Origin: CAXBBB01 sp963841855
GTDB lineage: Bacteria; Bacteroidota; Rhodothermia; Rhodothermales; BA12
Reading direction: 5' to 3'
Assembly (NCBI GenBank): GCA_963841855.1
Contig: CAWJEJ010000004.1
Location: 434,001-498,000 of the forward strand
DNA: 64,000 nucleotides
Below, one piece after another: positions 30,647 to 38,816 of the stretch. A program made the position numbers and the translations under genes. The notes under the pieces are model-generated. The model saw only the letters and a list, made by a program, of their open reading frames with translations, was not told where the DNA came from and did not search any database. Position 1 is the first letter of the stretch; each line of letters starts with the position of its first letter.

Positions 30647-31091
30647 AGGCTGCTGCGCCCGCCTCGCTGCCGACAAAACCCAGCTTCTCGGTCGTGGTTG
30701 CTTTGATCGACACGGCGCCGATGTCCAGTTCCATGCATTCGGCCGTGCTTAGGCGCATCGCGTCGACGTGGGGACGCAGCTTGGGACGCTGCATCACGAC
30801 CGTCACGTCGACGTTAGCGATAGCGTACCCCTCGACGCGAACTCGGCGGACGACTTCGCGGAGCAGTTCGCGGCTGTCAGCGCCCTTCCATTCGGCGTCG
30901 GTGTCGGGAAAGAGCAGGCCGATATCGCCCAGCGCGGCGGCTCCGAGTAACGCGTCGGAGATGGCGTGGAGGAGCACATCGGCGTCGGAGTGACCGTCGA
31001 GTCCGGTTTCATGCGGGATGGTGACGCCGCCCAGGATGAGCGGACGCCCCTCAACGAGGCGGTGGACGTCGTATCCGAATCCGATGCGCAT
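30618..31091 (-). CDS. ispF: 2-C-methyl-D-erythritol 2,4-cyclodiphosphate synthase
   Basis: 157 residues from ATG 31089-31091 (MRIGFGYDVHRL). Metal ligands Asp/His in GYDVH, the LDGHSDADVLLHAISDALLG motif and DIGLLFPDTD are intact. It cyclises CDP-ME-2-phosphate in the MEP isoprenoid pathway. It starts 2 bases after ispD, forming an ispD-ispF pair; the lipid carrier for glycan synthesis ultimately depends on this pathway. Confidence 0.97.
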   Translation of the reverse strand: MRIGFGYDVHRLVEGRPLILGGVTIPHETGLDGHSDADVLLHAISDALLGAAALGDIGLLFPDTDAEWKGADSRELLREVVRRVRVEGYAIANVDVTVVMQRPKLRPHVDAMRLSTAECMELDIGAVSIKATTTEKLGFVGSEAGAAAYAVCLIQRA

Positions 31092-31093
31092 AG

Positions 31094-31810
31094 TCAGTTT
31101 GTTTGGAGTGCGCCGGACGACCAGAGCGGCCATAATGCGGTGGCGAGTGTCCAGTCGTCGGGCGTGGTGATCTTGAAGTTGAAGACGCTGCCCTCGACGC
31201 GAGCGACCGTGTGGCCAGCACGTGCGGCAAGCCCAGCGTCGTCGGTTGCGGGCATATTGGGGTCGGCACGCGCGTGAGCCAAGCGGAGTACGTCAGGTCG
31301 GAACGCTTGAGGCGTCTGGATGCGGTACACGTCATCGCGATCGACCGTTTCACCGAACACGTCTCCCTCCCCCCTGCGCAACGTGTCGGCGACGGCGACG
31401 GCGGGCGAGGCGGCTCCGGTTTCGAATGCGGACGAGACGAGACGATCGATTAGATCAGGCGTCACGAATGGTCGCGCTGCGTCGTGAACCAGAACCACAT
31501 GACACGCGACGTCTTGAAAAACGTCGACCATCTCTGAGACGGATGCCTGCCGCGACGCGCTTCCGCTTACGACAGTAAACAACCGATCGGATAGATAGGT
31601 AGATAGAGTGAGCTCGTATTCGGCGACACGATCGCCATCGACTGCTACGACGACGCGCTCGACGCAAGCCGAGGCGAGCAGGGCGCGCAGCGTCTGGACG
31701 AGCAGCGGCGCGTCGCCCAACATGCGGTCTTGCTTGGGCATCCCTCCCATCCGACTTCCCCTTCCGGCAGCAGGCACCAAAGCAGTAGCGGTGAACGGCG
31801 AGCGGCTCAC
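31094..31810 (-). CDS. ispD: 2-C-methyl-D-erythritol 4-phosphate cytidylyltransferase
   Basis: 238 residues. The nucleotide-binding ALVPAAGRGSRMGGMPKQ, VLVHDAARPFV and the C-terminal ITTPDDWTLATAL match IspD. It couples MEP to CTP in the isoprenoid pathway. The start is GTG (31808-31810) overlapping the queA TGA by 4 bases, so it is coupled to queA translation. Confidence 0.95.
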   Translation of the reverse strand: MSRSPFTATALVPAAGRGSRMGGMPKQDRMLGDAPLLVQTLRALLASACVERVVVAVDGDRVAEYELTLSTYLSDRLFTVVSGSASRQASVSEMVDVFQDVACHVVLVHDAARPFVTPDLIDRLVSSAFETGAASPAVAVADTLRRGEGDVFGETVDRDDVYRIQTPQAFRPDVLRLAHARADPNMPATDDAGLAARAGHTVARVEGSVFNFKITTPDDWTLATALWPLWSSGALQTN

Positions 31811-32853
31811 AGGATCAACATGGCGTCGCCGTACGAGAACAGGCGATATCCCTCGCGCAGCGCGTGATCGTAGGCGCCCAAGATTACCTCGCGCGACGCG
31901 AGCGCCGAGACCAGCATCAGCAGCGTCGATTTAGGCGTGTGGAAGTTGGTCAGCAGTGCGTCGACGGCCTGAAATTCGTACGGTGGATAAATGAACGCGT
32001 CGGTCCATCCGGCTCCGGCCTTTATGCGTCGGCTGGGCGCTGCGTTGGATTCGAGCGTGCGCACGACGGTCGTTCCGATAGCCAGCAGGCGCCCTCCCCG
32101 CTCGCGCAGATCGTCGACGGCCGATGCTGTTTCGTTCGAAATCGAAAACTGCTCGGCGTGCATCGTGTGGTCGGCGGCGTCCTCGACTTCGACGGCTTGA
32201 AACGTGCCCAGTCCGACGTGCAGTGTGACGCGCGCTGTTTCGACGCCTCGCACGCCCAACTCGTCCATCAAGCGCGGCGTGAAGTGCAGCCCGGCAGTCG
32301 GCGCGGCGACGGCTCCGGTGTGCGTGGCGAAGAGCGTCTGGTAGCGCTGTTTGTCCTGTTCCTCGGCGTCGCGGTTCATGTAGGGCGGCAGCGGGGTTTC
32401 GCCGATTCGGTCGAGCGTCGTCCCCAGATCGCCGTCGGTACCCTCCCACTCAAACGCGATCGTCCGCGTGCGACTGTCGGGTGCCGCTTCGATCGTGGCG
32501 AAGAGTCCGTCGTCAAACGCGAGCCGGTCGCCGACGCGCAACTTTTTGGCGTTGCTCACCAGCGCGTCCCACCTCAGGGATCCGCCATGGTCGTGGAGCA
32601 GGAAGACTTCGGCGCGCGCTCCGGTCTCTTCTTTAACCGCGCGCAACCTCGCCGGACGGACGCGCGTGTCGTTTGCGATCATCAGGTCGCCCGGATCGAG
32701 AAATCGTGGCAGGTCGCGGACGGTAGCATCTTCGAGCCTACCCGAGTCGCGGTGAACGACGAGCATCCGGGCGCTGTCGCGCGGGTCGGCGGGATAGCGG
32801 GCGATTTGCTCGCGCGGGTAGGCGAAGTCGTAATCGGAGAGCGGAAGGCGCAT
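31807..32853 (-). CDS. queA: S-adenosylmethionine:tRNA ribosyltransferase-isomerase
   Basis: 348 residues, full length. MRLPLSDYDFAYPREQIARY at the start, DPGDLMIANDTRVRPARLRA, TAGLHFTPRLMDELG and NFHTPKSTLLMLVSAL are typical. It transfers the ribosyl part of SAM to preQ1 at tRNA position 34, the step before queuosine. It heads a queA-ispD-ispF-dedA run. Confidence 0.97.
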   Translation of the reverse strand: MRLPLSDYDFAYPREQIARYPADPRDSARMLVVHRDSGRLEDATVRDLPRFLDPGDLMIANDTRVRPARLRAVKEETGARAEVFLLHDHGGSLRWDALVSNAKKLRVGDRLAFDDGLFATIEAAPDSRTRTIAFEWEGTDGDLGTTLDRIGETPLPPYMNRDAEEQDKQRYQTLFATHTGAVAAPTAGLHFTPRLMDELGVRGVETARVTLHVGLGTFQAVEVEDAADHTMHAEQFSISNETASAVDDLRERGGRLLAIGTTVVRTLESNAAPSRRIKAGAGWTDAFIYPPYEFQAVDALLTNFHTPKSTLLMLVSALASREVILGAYDHALREGYRLFSYGDAMLIL

Positions 32854-33303
32854 GGCTCAAAGGTAGCGGATCCCAGGTAACGCTGCGTCTCGCGCATGGG
32901 ATTGGAGGGGCAGCACCAGCGATCTTCACAACGTCTCGGTCGCTCACAAGCCTGCGGCTCTTACTCCTCGCAGAGCGGTAGATTTTGCGCGCCCAAAGTG
33001 ATCGACACCAACAATCAAATCTTACACTCGGCCGCAAGCGAGTCTTCGTGCAGAGCCATGAAGAGTGGAAGACCGAGGCAACACCTTTCGTCATTGACCT
33101 CATCGCCGCGCCTGCTCACAGACACGTCCAACTTCGCAGCGGCATTGCGGCGTGTGCACCGATACGTCATGACAAGCAGCGCGAGTAGAATTGTCTCCAC
33201 TCAAAGGAGAAGCAATCGGCGGCGCATTGCTGCTATTCAATCGCCAGGTTCAGAGCGTGTCTGTCGAGTCCAAGACCACCGTTTGCAACCTGACAACCAT
33301 TCA
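32854..33303. other. gene-poor stretch upstream of queA
   Basis: About 450 bases without a convincing gene. Short open frames on both strands show no domain, codon pattern or start signal. A fragment reading VVLDSTDTL on the minus strand near 33270 recalls some DDE transposases, but it is followed at once by stops and has no partner segments, so no insertion sequence is called. The queA promoter should lie near 32860-32950; no clear box is seen. Confidence 0.4.
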
Positions 33304-33426
33304 CTAGACGCGCGACCTTGAGCCGATCCAGATCAATGCGACGACCAGGATTGCCGGGATTGCTATGGCGAGGATGGCCCAGAGGGGGCTAATTCCGTAT
33401 TCGAACTGAGCGGAGGCGAGAAGCAT
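33304..33426 (-). CDS. possible 40-residue single-pass membrane protein
   Basis: From ATG 33424-33426 the frame gives 40 residues: a short polar N-terminus, a 20-residue hydrophobic helix (WAILAIAIPAILVVALIWIG) and a basic end (SRSRV). It lies 58 bases downstream of the PglF-like gene on the same strand. I do not recognise a family. It could be a genuine small membrane protein or a chance frame. Confidence 0.35.
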   Translation of the reverse strand: MLLASAQFEYGISPLWAILAIAIPAILVVALIWIGSRSRV

Positions 33427-33484
33427 GGGTAGGAGCGTGTGATAGGTATCGCCCAACCCGTCGCCAAGCGTGTCTGTTTCTAGC

Positions 33485-35374
33485 CTAGGCGGGCTGCTGC
33501 ACTCCATCCTGCAACAACTCAAACTGAGCAGTCGGAATGATGTCGAGCAACGCACGCCGGATCGTCATGCCGTCGCGCTGAGCCGCCGCGTCGAAGAGAC
33601 GGTCGAGCAGCGACGACAACTCTTCACTGGGCATGGCTTTCTTGGGTGCGACGAAGATCTTCCTGTGCTGCGATTCGATCGTGCCTTCCTCGGCAGTCAG
33701 TAACTCCTCGTAGAGCTTCTCGCCAGGTCGCATTCCGGTTACCTGGATCTCAACGTCGCGTCCTGGTTCGAGCCCAGAGAGAAGAATGAGGTCACGTGCG
33801 AGGTCTATGATCTTGACCGGTTTGCCCATGTCGAGCACGTAAACAGCGCCCGGCGTGTTCATGCCACCTGCCTGTAGCACAAGCTGCGCCGCTTCGGGAA
33901 TGGTCATGAAGTAGCGAATCATGTTGGCGTCCGTGATGGTGACCGGTCCACCTCGCGCGATTTGCTTTTGAAAGAACGGAACGACGCTCCCCCGGCTGCC
34001 CAGCACGTTGCCGAAGCGTACCGACACGAAGTGCTGATTGGGTTTGCAGCGCTCGGCTGCTTGCCGCACGATCAACTCGGCGCACCGCTTGCTCGCGCCC
34101 ATTACCGACGTCGGATTGACCGCCTTGTCCGTCGACACGTTGACGAAGCGGGCCACGTCGTATTCCAGCGCGAGCGTCGCGAGGTTGCGCGTACCGCCGA
34201 CGTTGTTGAATATGGCCTGATCCGGATTGGCTTCCATCAAGGGCACGTGCTTGTGCGCGGCCGCATGGAACACGACTTCTGGGCGGTGCGCTGCAAACAC
34301 CTGCTCCAGTTTCTCCATGTCGCGCACATCCGTGATCACGGGCGAGACCGGGATGTTGGGGTACGAGCGCTGCATCTCCTGCTCAATGAGGAAAATGCTG
34401 TTCTCGCCGCGCCCGAGCAGAACGATGTGCGCCGGTTCGAAACGCGCGATCTGCCGCACGATTTCTGACCCGATCGATCCTCCAGCCCCCGTCACGAGAA
34501 TGCGGCGGCCTGTCACGTATTGGCGAATCAAGCTCGTTTCCAATTGGATGGGATCGCGCCGAAGCAAATCCTCCAGGTTGACCGGCCGAATTTGCGAAAT
34601 GGATACCGTGCCGCTAATCAGGTCGTGAATGGCTGGCAGAATGCGGTAGCTCAAGTCGGCCTGGCGGGCCTGGTCCACGACCCTCCGAATCGTATCCCCA
34701 TCGCTCGACGGCATGGCGATCAGCACTTCATCGGCTCCAACCGACCGAGCTGCGGCAGCCAACCGGTTCAGCGTTGCTACGACGGGGACTCCTGACACGC
34801 GGGTGCGCAGTTTGGACCGGTCATCGTCTAAAAATCCTACCGGGGTCCACCCCTTTTCGGGATGGCGGCGCATCTCGCGAGCGACCATGCTACCTGCTTC
34901 CCCGGCTCCAGCGATCAGTACGTGCCGGCGGCGCCCCTGGCTCAGCGCCTCGCGCTTGCCTAGTCTCTCCTTCTCGAACCGAATCGTGACTCGCGCAACG
35001 CTCATCCCCGCCACAGCGATCAGCGCTTCGATGAGCGGAACGCTGCGAGGCAGCGAGAACACATCGGCGGGAGTGGCGAACAGAACGACGTACGTGGCCA
35101 CGGCTACGGCCACCACCGCGAGCGAGAGCCGGACCAAATCGTCCATCCCGACTCGGCGCCAAGACTGCCGGAAAAGTCCCAACATCCACAACGCCCCCGC
35201 CTTGAGCGGAAGCGTCAAGACTAGCAGAAAGGCGACATCCGACAGGTAGTCAGAGCTCACCATACTGTCCGTTCGGATGAAGAACGCGAGCGGAAGAGCC
35301 GCCATCCAGATCACCAGATCAAGAAGCAGCTTGACGAGCTTGCGCCGCCTGTTGTGGTCAAGGTTGAAGTCCAT
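33485..35374 (-). CDS. membrane-bound UDP-GlcNAc 4,6-dehydratase (PglF/WbpM/CapD family)
   Basis: 629 residues. Four N-terminal membrane helices (about 15-125), a first Rossmann domain with HVLIAGAGEAGSMVAREMRR, then the catalytic SDR domain with GAGGSIGSEIVRQ and STDKAVNPTSVMGASKR, where Met stands in place of the usual SDR Tyr as in WbpM. The ATG at 35372-35374 is used; the codon before it is TTG. It should convert UDP-GlcNAc to the 4-keto-6-deoxy sugar at the inner face of the membrane. With the PglE-like aminotransferase and PglC-like transferase it forms a bacillosamine-type module. It is the last large gene of the locus. Confidence 0.93.
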   Translation of the reverse strand: MDFNLDHNRRRKLVKLLLDLVIWMAALPLAFFIRTDSMVSSDYLSDVAFLLVLTLPLKAGALWMLGLFRQSWRRVGMDDLVRLSLAVVAVAVATYVVLFATPADVFSLPRSVPLIEALIAVAGMSVARVTIRFEKERLGKREALSQGRRRHVLIAGAGEAGSMVAREMRRHPEKGWTPVGFLDDDRSKLRTRVSGVPVVATLNRLAAAARSVGADEVLIAMPSSDGDTIRRVVDQARQADLSYRILPAIHDLISGTVSISQIRPVNLEDLLRRDPIQLETSLIRQYVTGRRILVTGAGGSIGSEIVRQIARFEPAHIVLLGRGENSIFLIEQEMQRSYPNIPVSPVITDVRDMEKLEQVFAAHRPEVVFHAAAHKHVPLMEANPDQAIFNNVGGTRNLATLALEYDVARFVNVSTDKAVNPTSVMGASKRCAELIVRQAAERCKPNQHFVSVRFGNVLGSRGSVVPFFQKQIARGGPVTITDANMIRYFMTIPEAAQLVLQAGGMNTPGAVYVLDMGKPVKIIDLARDLILLSGLEPGRDVEIQVTGMRPGEKLYEELLTAEEGTIESQHRKIFVAPKKAMPSEELSSLLDRLFDAAAQRDGMTIRRALLDIIPTAQFELLQDGVQQPA

Positions 35375-35437
35375 CAATCGTTGCTCCGGGTCACCTAAGA
35401 TTCAGAAGGTATTCGCTCTACACCCCAAACAGGTACA

Positions 35438-36577
35438 TCACCCTACCAGCCGCGCTTCTACGACAGATTGAACCAGCGCTATAACGCGGTCTTGATCCGC
35501 TTCCGACAGGTTGGACCCCGACGGGAGGCAGAGGCCGCGCGAGAACAGGTCTTCCGACACTGCCCCGCCGACAGTTTCGTACTGCTCGTAGGCAGGTTGC
35601 AGATGCATTGGTTTCCAGAGCGGTCGCGCCTCGATGTTCTGCTCATCGAGGGCAACGCGAATATCGTCCGGCGTGAGCGGCACGCCGGGTTCGACAAGCA
35701 TACAGCTCAGCCAACGCGTATGTCTTCCCCAAGAAGCCTCTTCGGCGAAGGAGATGCCTTCGAGATGGCCAAGGGCTTCGACGTACCGCTCGAATACGCG
35801 CCGCCGAGCGAGCACGCGGTCTTCGAGCACGCGGATTTGGCCTCGGCCGATGCCCGACAGGACATTGGAAAGACGGTAGTTATATCCGACCTCGGAATGT
35901 TGATAGTGAGGTGCGTCGTCTCGCGCCTGAGTAGCCAGCTTTCGAGCGTGCTGGGCAAATGCACCGTCGTCCGTGACGAGCATACCGCCACCCGATGTCG
36001 TGATGATCTTATTGCCATTGAAGGAAAACAGCCCCGACTTTCCGAACACACCTGGAGAGCGCCCTTTATAGGTCGATCCCAACGCTTCGGCGGCGTCTTC
36101 GATTAGCGTCACGCCATACTGCTCGCACAGCGCGACGATGGGGTCAAGGTCCGCGCACTGACCGTACAGGTGAACCAGTACCAATGCCTTGGGTAGCTTG
36201 CCGCCTTCAGCACGCCGACGCAGTTCGGTCTCGAGCAGATTGGGGTCGAGATTCCACGACTGCGGTTCGCTATCGATCAAAACAGGATTGGCGCCCTGAT
36301 AGATAATCGGGTTGACCGTGGCACAGAACGTAAAGGTAGAAGCCATTACATCGTCCTCTCTACCCACGCCAGCCAAGATCAGAGAGAGATGCAATGCCGC
36401 CGTGCCCGACGAAACTGCTACAGCGTGCTCAGCCCCTACCATCTCAGCAAACTCTTGCTCGAACGCAGCGACGTGGGGGCCGATCGGAGCCACCCAGTTG
36501 GTGTCGAAAGCTTCGGTTACAAACTGTCGCTCAAGTGTCCCCATGTGTGGAGACGAAAGCCAGATGCGTTCGTTCAT
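35438..36577 (-). CDS. PLP-dependent sugar aminotransferase (PglE-like, DegT/DnrJ/EryC1)
   Basis: 379 residues. PLP-fold landmarks: AVAVSSGTAALHLSLILAGV, IEDAAEALGSTYKG and the Schiff-base Lys in FSFNGNKIITTSGGGML. It is closest in layout to PglE/LegC-type enzymes that aminate the C4 of UDP-4-keto-6-deoxy-GlcNAc. It is encoded just upstream of the PglF-like gene and just downstream of the broken PglD-like gene, which supports a bacillosamine role. The regiochemistry cannot be read from sequence. Confidence 0.92.
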   Translation of the reverse strand: MNERIWLSSPHMGTLERQFVTEAFDTNWVAPIGPHVAAFEQEFAEMVGAEHAVAVSSGTAALHLSLILAGVGREDDVMASTFTFCATVNPIIYQGANPVLIDSEPQSWNLDPNLLETELRRRAEGGKLPKALVLVHLYGQCADLDPIVALCEQYGVTLIEDAAEALGSTYKGRSPGVFGKSGLFSFNGNKIITTSGGGMLVTDDGAFAQHARKLATQARDDAPHYQHSEVGYNYRLSNVLSGIGRGQIRVLEDRVLARRRVFERYVEALGHLEGISFAEEASWGRHTRWLSCMLVEPGVPLTPDDIRVALDEQNIEARPLWKPMHLQPAYEQYETVGGAVSEDLFSRGLCLPSGSNLSEADQDRVIALVQSVVEARLVG

Positions 36578-36639
36578 GATATTATAATTTAGTAAGAGCG
36601 ATAGGATAGTGGGAGGTAGAAGTCAAGGCTACGCTATTT

Positions 36640-37210
36640 TCAGCGAGCAGGTACACCACATGCTGCTCTTCAGGGCGGAATACTTTCAAGAATCACAGCC
36701 ACTGCTCCAACCGTAGCAGAAACGGCCGAATCCCCGCTCATGAAGGTGCCCTCTTCACTGTGAAGTTCCTTAGGGGATGGAGTTTAGAGCCGCAATGTAC
36801 ATCATCGCTGATGCGGTGGTCATGACGGCGGCCAGTTCCGGCGCTGGAGATGGCTCGACTTGCGGAGACGCCATCAGGCTGAATTATCACTCCGACATCT
36901 GCGACTGTCCCTAAACCAATTTGATCTCTCACGGATACAGGCGAATGGGTGAGCAACCGGCAGCCGGTCGCAACCGGGATGACCCGGCCCGTCTCGACAC
37001 CGCGCCTGATCGATCCGATGGCGAGGACGACCCGGACATCTAACCAGTTAGTAGATCGCTCGTGCTCACAGCGGTCCGGGTTGAGCCGTGCTGACCTATC
37101 TTCGCTGCATAGTCACCCCAGACTCCGTTTGTGGCAATCGCGCACGCGTCAAGGACACTCAACTCATTTGCATCTAGCGTCCTGTTCCGACCACAATTTT
37201 TTTCGGCCAT
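36640..37210 (-). pseudogene. decayed PglD-like sugar acetyltransferase
   Basis: Successive pieces of a NeuD/PglD acyltransferase appear in order across shifting frames. The first piece (37210-37040, ATG at 37208-37210) reads VLDACAIATNGVWGDYAAKI and HGSTRTAVSTSDLL, then stops at TAG 37040-37042. The Rossmann start (KIVVGTGR) is visible only after shifting at the A-run near 37198. The next piece has VVLAIGSIRRGVETGR, DQIGLGTVADVGVIIQPD and HDHRISDDVHCGS, the last matching the active-site DHDCxIGDxVHI segment. The tail (about 36730-36640) reads TVGAVAVILESIPP, a TGA at 36670-36672, and CGVPAR, matching the family's GAGAVVxxxIPPGxxxxGVPAR end. It lies exactly where pglD belongs, between pglC- and pglE-like genes. 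Confidence 0.85.
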
Positions 37211-37392
37211 ATGTACTACTCAGCGTTTTGACTTCCTGATAGATGATTCTCCATGCTCCACCCATTCATATTTTAGCATTCCAAAAATACGAATACGAGA
37301 CCACATAATCACATATTAAAACTGTATTATGATATATCTGTCTCGTCCACTTTGTCCCAAGACAGCACTTCATTCTACCTATCCTCATATCC

Positions 37393-38055
37393 ATGACTGA
37401 CACGACGCCCTCTACAAGCTTAGCCATCTACGGATCGGGCGGATTCGCACGAGAAATAGCTTGGCTCTTGTCCTCGAAGGTCGGAGTAGCGCCTTACAAC
37501 CGGGCTGCCGCGTACATCGACGACAACATAGATCTCCAAAACACTACTGTAGCAGGACTGCCTGTTCTCAGCCTGGACAAGACGCTCGAATTACATCCAG
37601 ACGCAAACATCGTCATTGGGATAGGTAACCCAGAGATACGACAGAAGATTGCTGCAGTGCTCTCAGAACGCGGCATTAAATCGCCTGTCTTGATCGACAC
37701 CTCGGTTCGCGACCCCGATAGGACGACTGTCGGAGACGGAAGTGTGATTTGCGCTGGCACCATTATCACCTGCGACGTGACGATCGGACGCCATGTCCAC
37801 ATCAATCTCGACTGCACGATAGGCCACGATGCTGTGCTCGAAGATTTTGCTACCCTAGCTCCGGGAGCCCACGTGTCAGGGTGGGTGAGGATAGAAAAAG
37901 GCGCATACGTTGGGACTGGAGCCAGCATCATTAACGGCGAACCCGGAAAGCCCCTGATTATCGGAGCAGGCGCGACAGTTGGAGCTGGTGCCGTGGTCGT
38001 CAAAAATGTCGAGCCTGGAAGCCTTGTCGTAGGTGTCCCTGCAAAACCTCGCTAG
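37393..38055 (+). CDS. NeuD/PglD-family sugar O/N-acyltransferase
   Basis: 220 residues. The N-terminal UDP-sugar-binding part has SLAIYGSGGFAREIAWLL and ANIVIGIGNPEIRQKI. The C-terminal left-handed beta-helix of hexapeptide repeats includes the likely catalytic His145 in TIGHDAVLE, GAGATVGAGAVVVKNV and the end GVPAKPR. It is intact, but is the only plus-strand gene between 5 and 59 kb. The 180 bases before it are strongly AT-rich compared with the surroundings, suggesting a recent insertion or a separate promoter. It probably supplies the acyl transfer lost with the adjacent pseudogene, or adds a different acyl group. ATG at 37393-37395. Confidence 0.92.
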   Translation: MTDTTPSTSLAIYGSGGFAREIAWLLSSKVGVAPYNRAAAYIDDNIDLQNTTVAGLPVLSLDKTLELHPDANIVIGIGNPEIRQKIAAVLSERGIKSPVLIDTSVRDPDRTTVGDGSVICAGTIITCDVTIGRHVHINLDCTIGHDAVLEDFATLAPGAHVSGWVRIEKGAYVGTGASIINGEPGKPLIIGAGATVGAGAVVVKNVEPGSLVVGVPAKPR

Positions 38056-38109
38056 AGGCGAACCGTGGTTTCGTTTTCCAGCTTTCGCGCCAACGATACC
38101 ACACTATGT

Positions 38110-38145
38110 GCTCTGTGAAGTGACCACAAGGTTAGCTCACAGAGC
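38110..38145. terminator. stem-loop between convergent genes
   Basis: GCTCTGTGA (38110-38118) and TCACAGAGC (38137-38145) form a perfect 9-bp stem with an 18-base loop. It lies in the 97-base gap between the plus-strand acyltransferase and the minus-strand sugar transferase, so it may end both transcripts. No T-run follows on either side, so an intrinsic terminator is not certain. Confidence 0.4.
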
Positions 38146-38152
38146 GTCCAAC

Positions 38153-38800
38153 CTACTGTGCTCGTTCAACAGATGTCTCGGTGATAGGTCTTGCGCCCAT
38201 AAACTCCGACATGGTTGCCTCGCCTTCTGAACTGATGTCCGATCGGCGCACCACTTTTCCTATAGTTAGGCCGATGATTCGCATATCGCTTTTAAATGTA
38301 AGCGAATCGACGTACTCGACATCAATCGCGAATCTCTTCTCCCACGGTATGTTGTTGCGTCCACTTATTTGAGCTAAACCGGTGACTCCCGGGCGAACGT
38401 CGTGTCTCCGTAACTGCTCAGGCGTATACCGATTCATGTACCGCATCAGCAGAGGACGAGGGCCAACGATGCTCATGTCGCCTTTGACGACATTCCACAG
38501 TTCGGGAAGTTCGTCCATACTGGTGCTACGGAGAAGGCGCCCGAACGCAGTCAACCGCTCGGCGTCTGGCAGAAGGGCTCCTAAAGCGTCTCTCTCAGAC
38601 GTCATCGTCCGAAATTTGACCATTTGGAATGGCTTGCCCTCTCTACCTGGACGCTCTTGGGTGAACAGGACAGGGGATCCTAGCTTCCATCGAACCAAAA
38701 CGGTTACCGCCGCTAGAACGGGAGAGGCTACTGCAAGAGCAGCCGCGCTCACCGCGAAATCGAAGGCGCGTTTTCCATAGAGTCGGTAGAACGATTTCAT
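38153..38800 (-). CDS. initiating phosphoglycosyl transferase (PglC-like sugar transferase)
   Basis: 215 residues, a small monotopic phosphoglycosyl transferase. A single hydrophobic re-entrant helix (about 12-38) is followed by QMVKFRTMTSERD, the catalytic Asp-Glu in STSMDELPELWNVVKGDMS and VGPRPLLMRYMNRYTPEQL, then RPGVTGLAQISGRN. These enzymes put the first sugar phosphate on undecaprenyl phosphate. Size and neighbours suggest a PglC-type enzyme using a bacillosamine-like UDP-sugar. The C-terminal 20 residues are a variable tail. Confidence 0.94.
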   Translation of the reverse strand: MKSFYRLYGKRAFDFAVSAAALAVASPVLAAVTVLVRWKLGSPVLFTQERPGREGKPFQMVKFRTMTSERDALGALLPDAERLTAFGRLLRSTSMDELPELWNVVKGDMSIVGPRPLLMRYMNRYTPEQLRRHDVRPGVTGLAQISGRNNIPWEKRFAIDVEYVDSLTFKSDMRIIGLTIGKVVRRSDISSEGEATMSEFMGARPITETSVERAQ

Positions 38801-38816
38801 GTTTGGATAGGAGATG

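Noticed and set aside
33220..33300. Possible transposase remnant (VVLDSTDTL)
   Set aside because: A single short match with immediate stops and no inverted repeats or further transposase motifs within the 450-base stretch.
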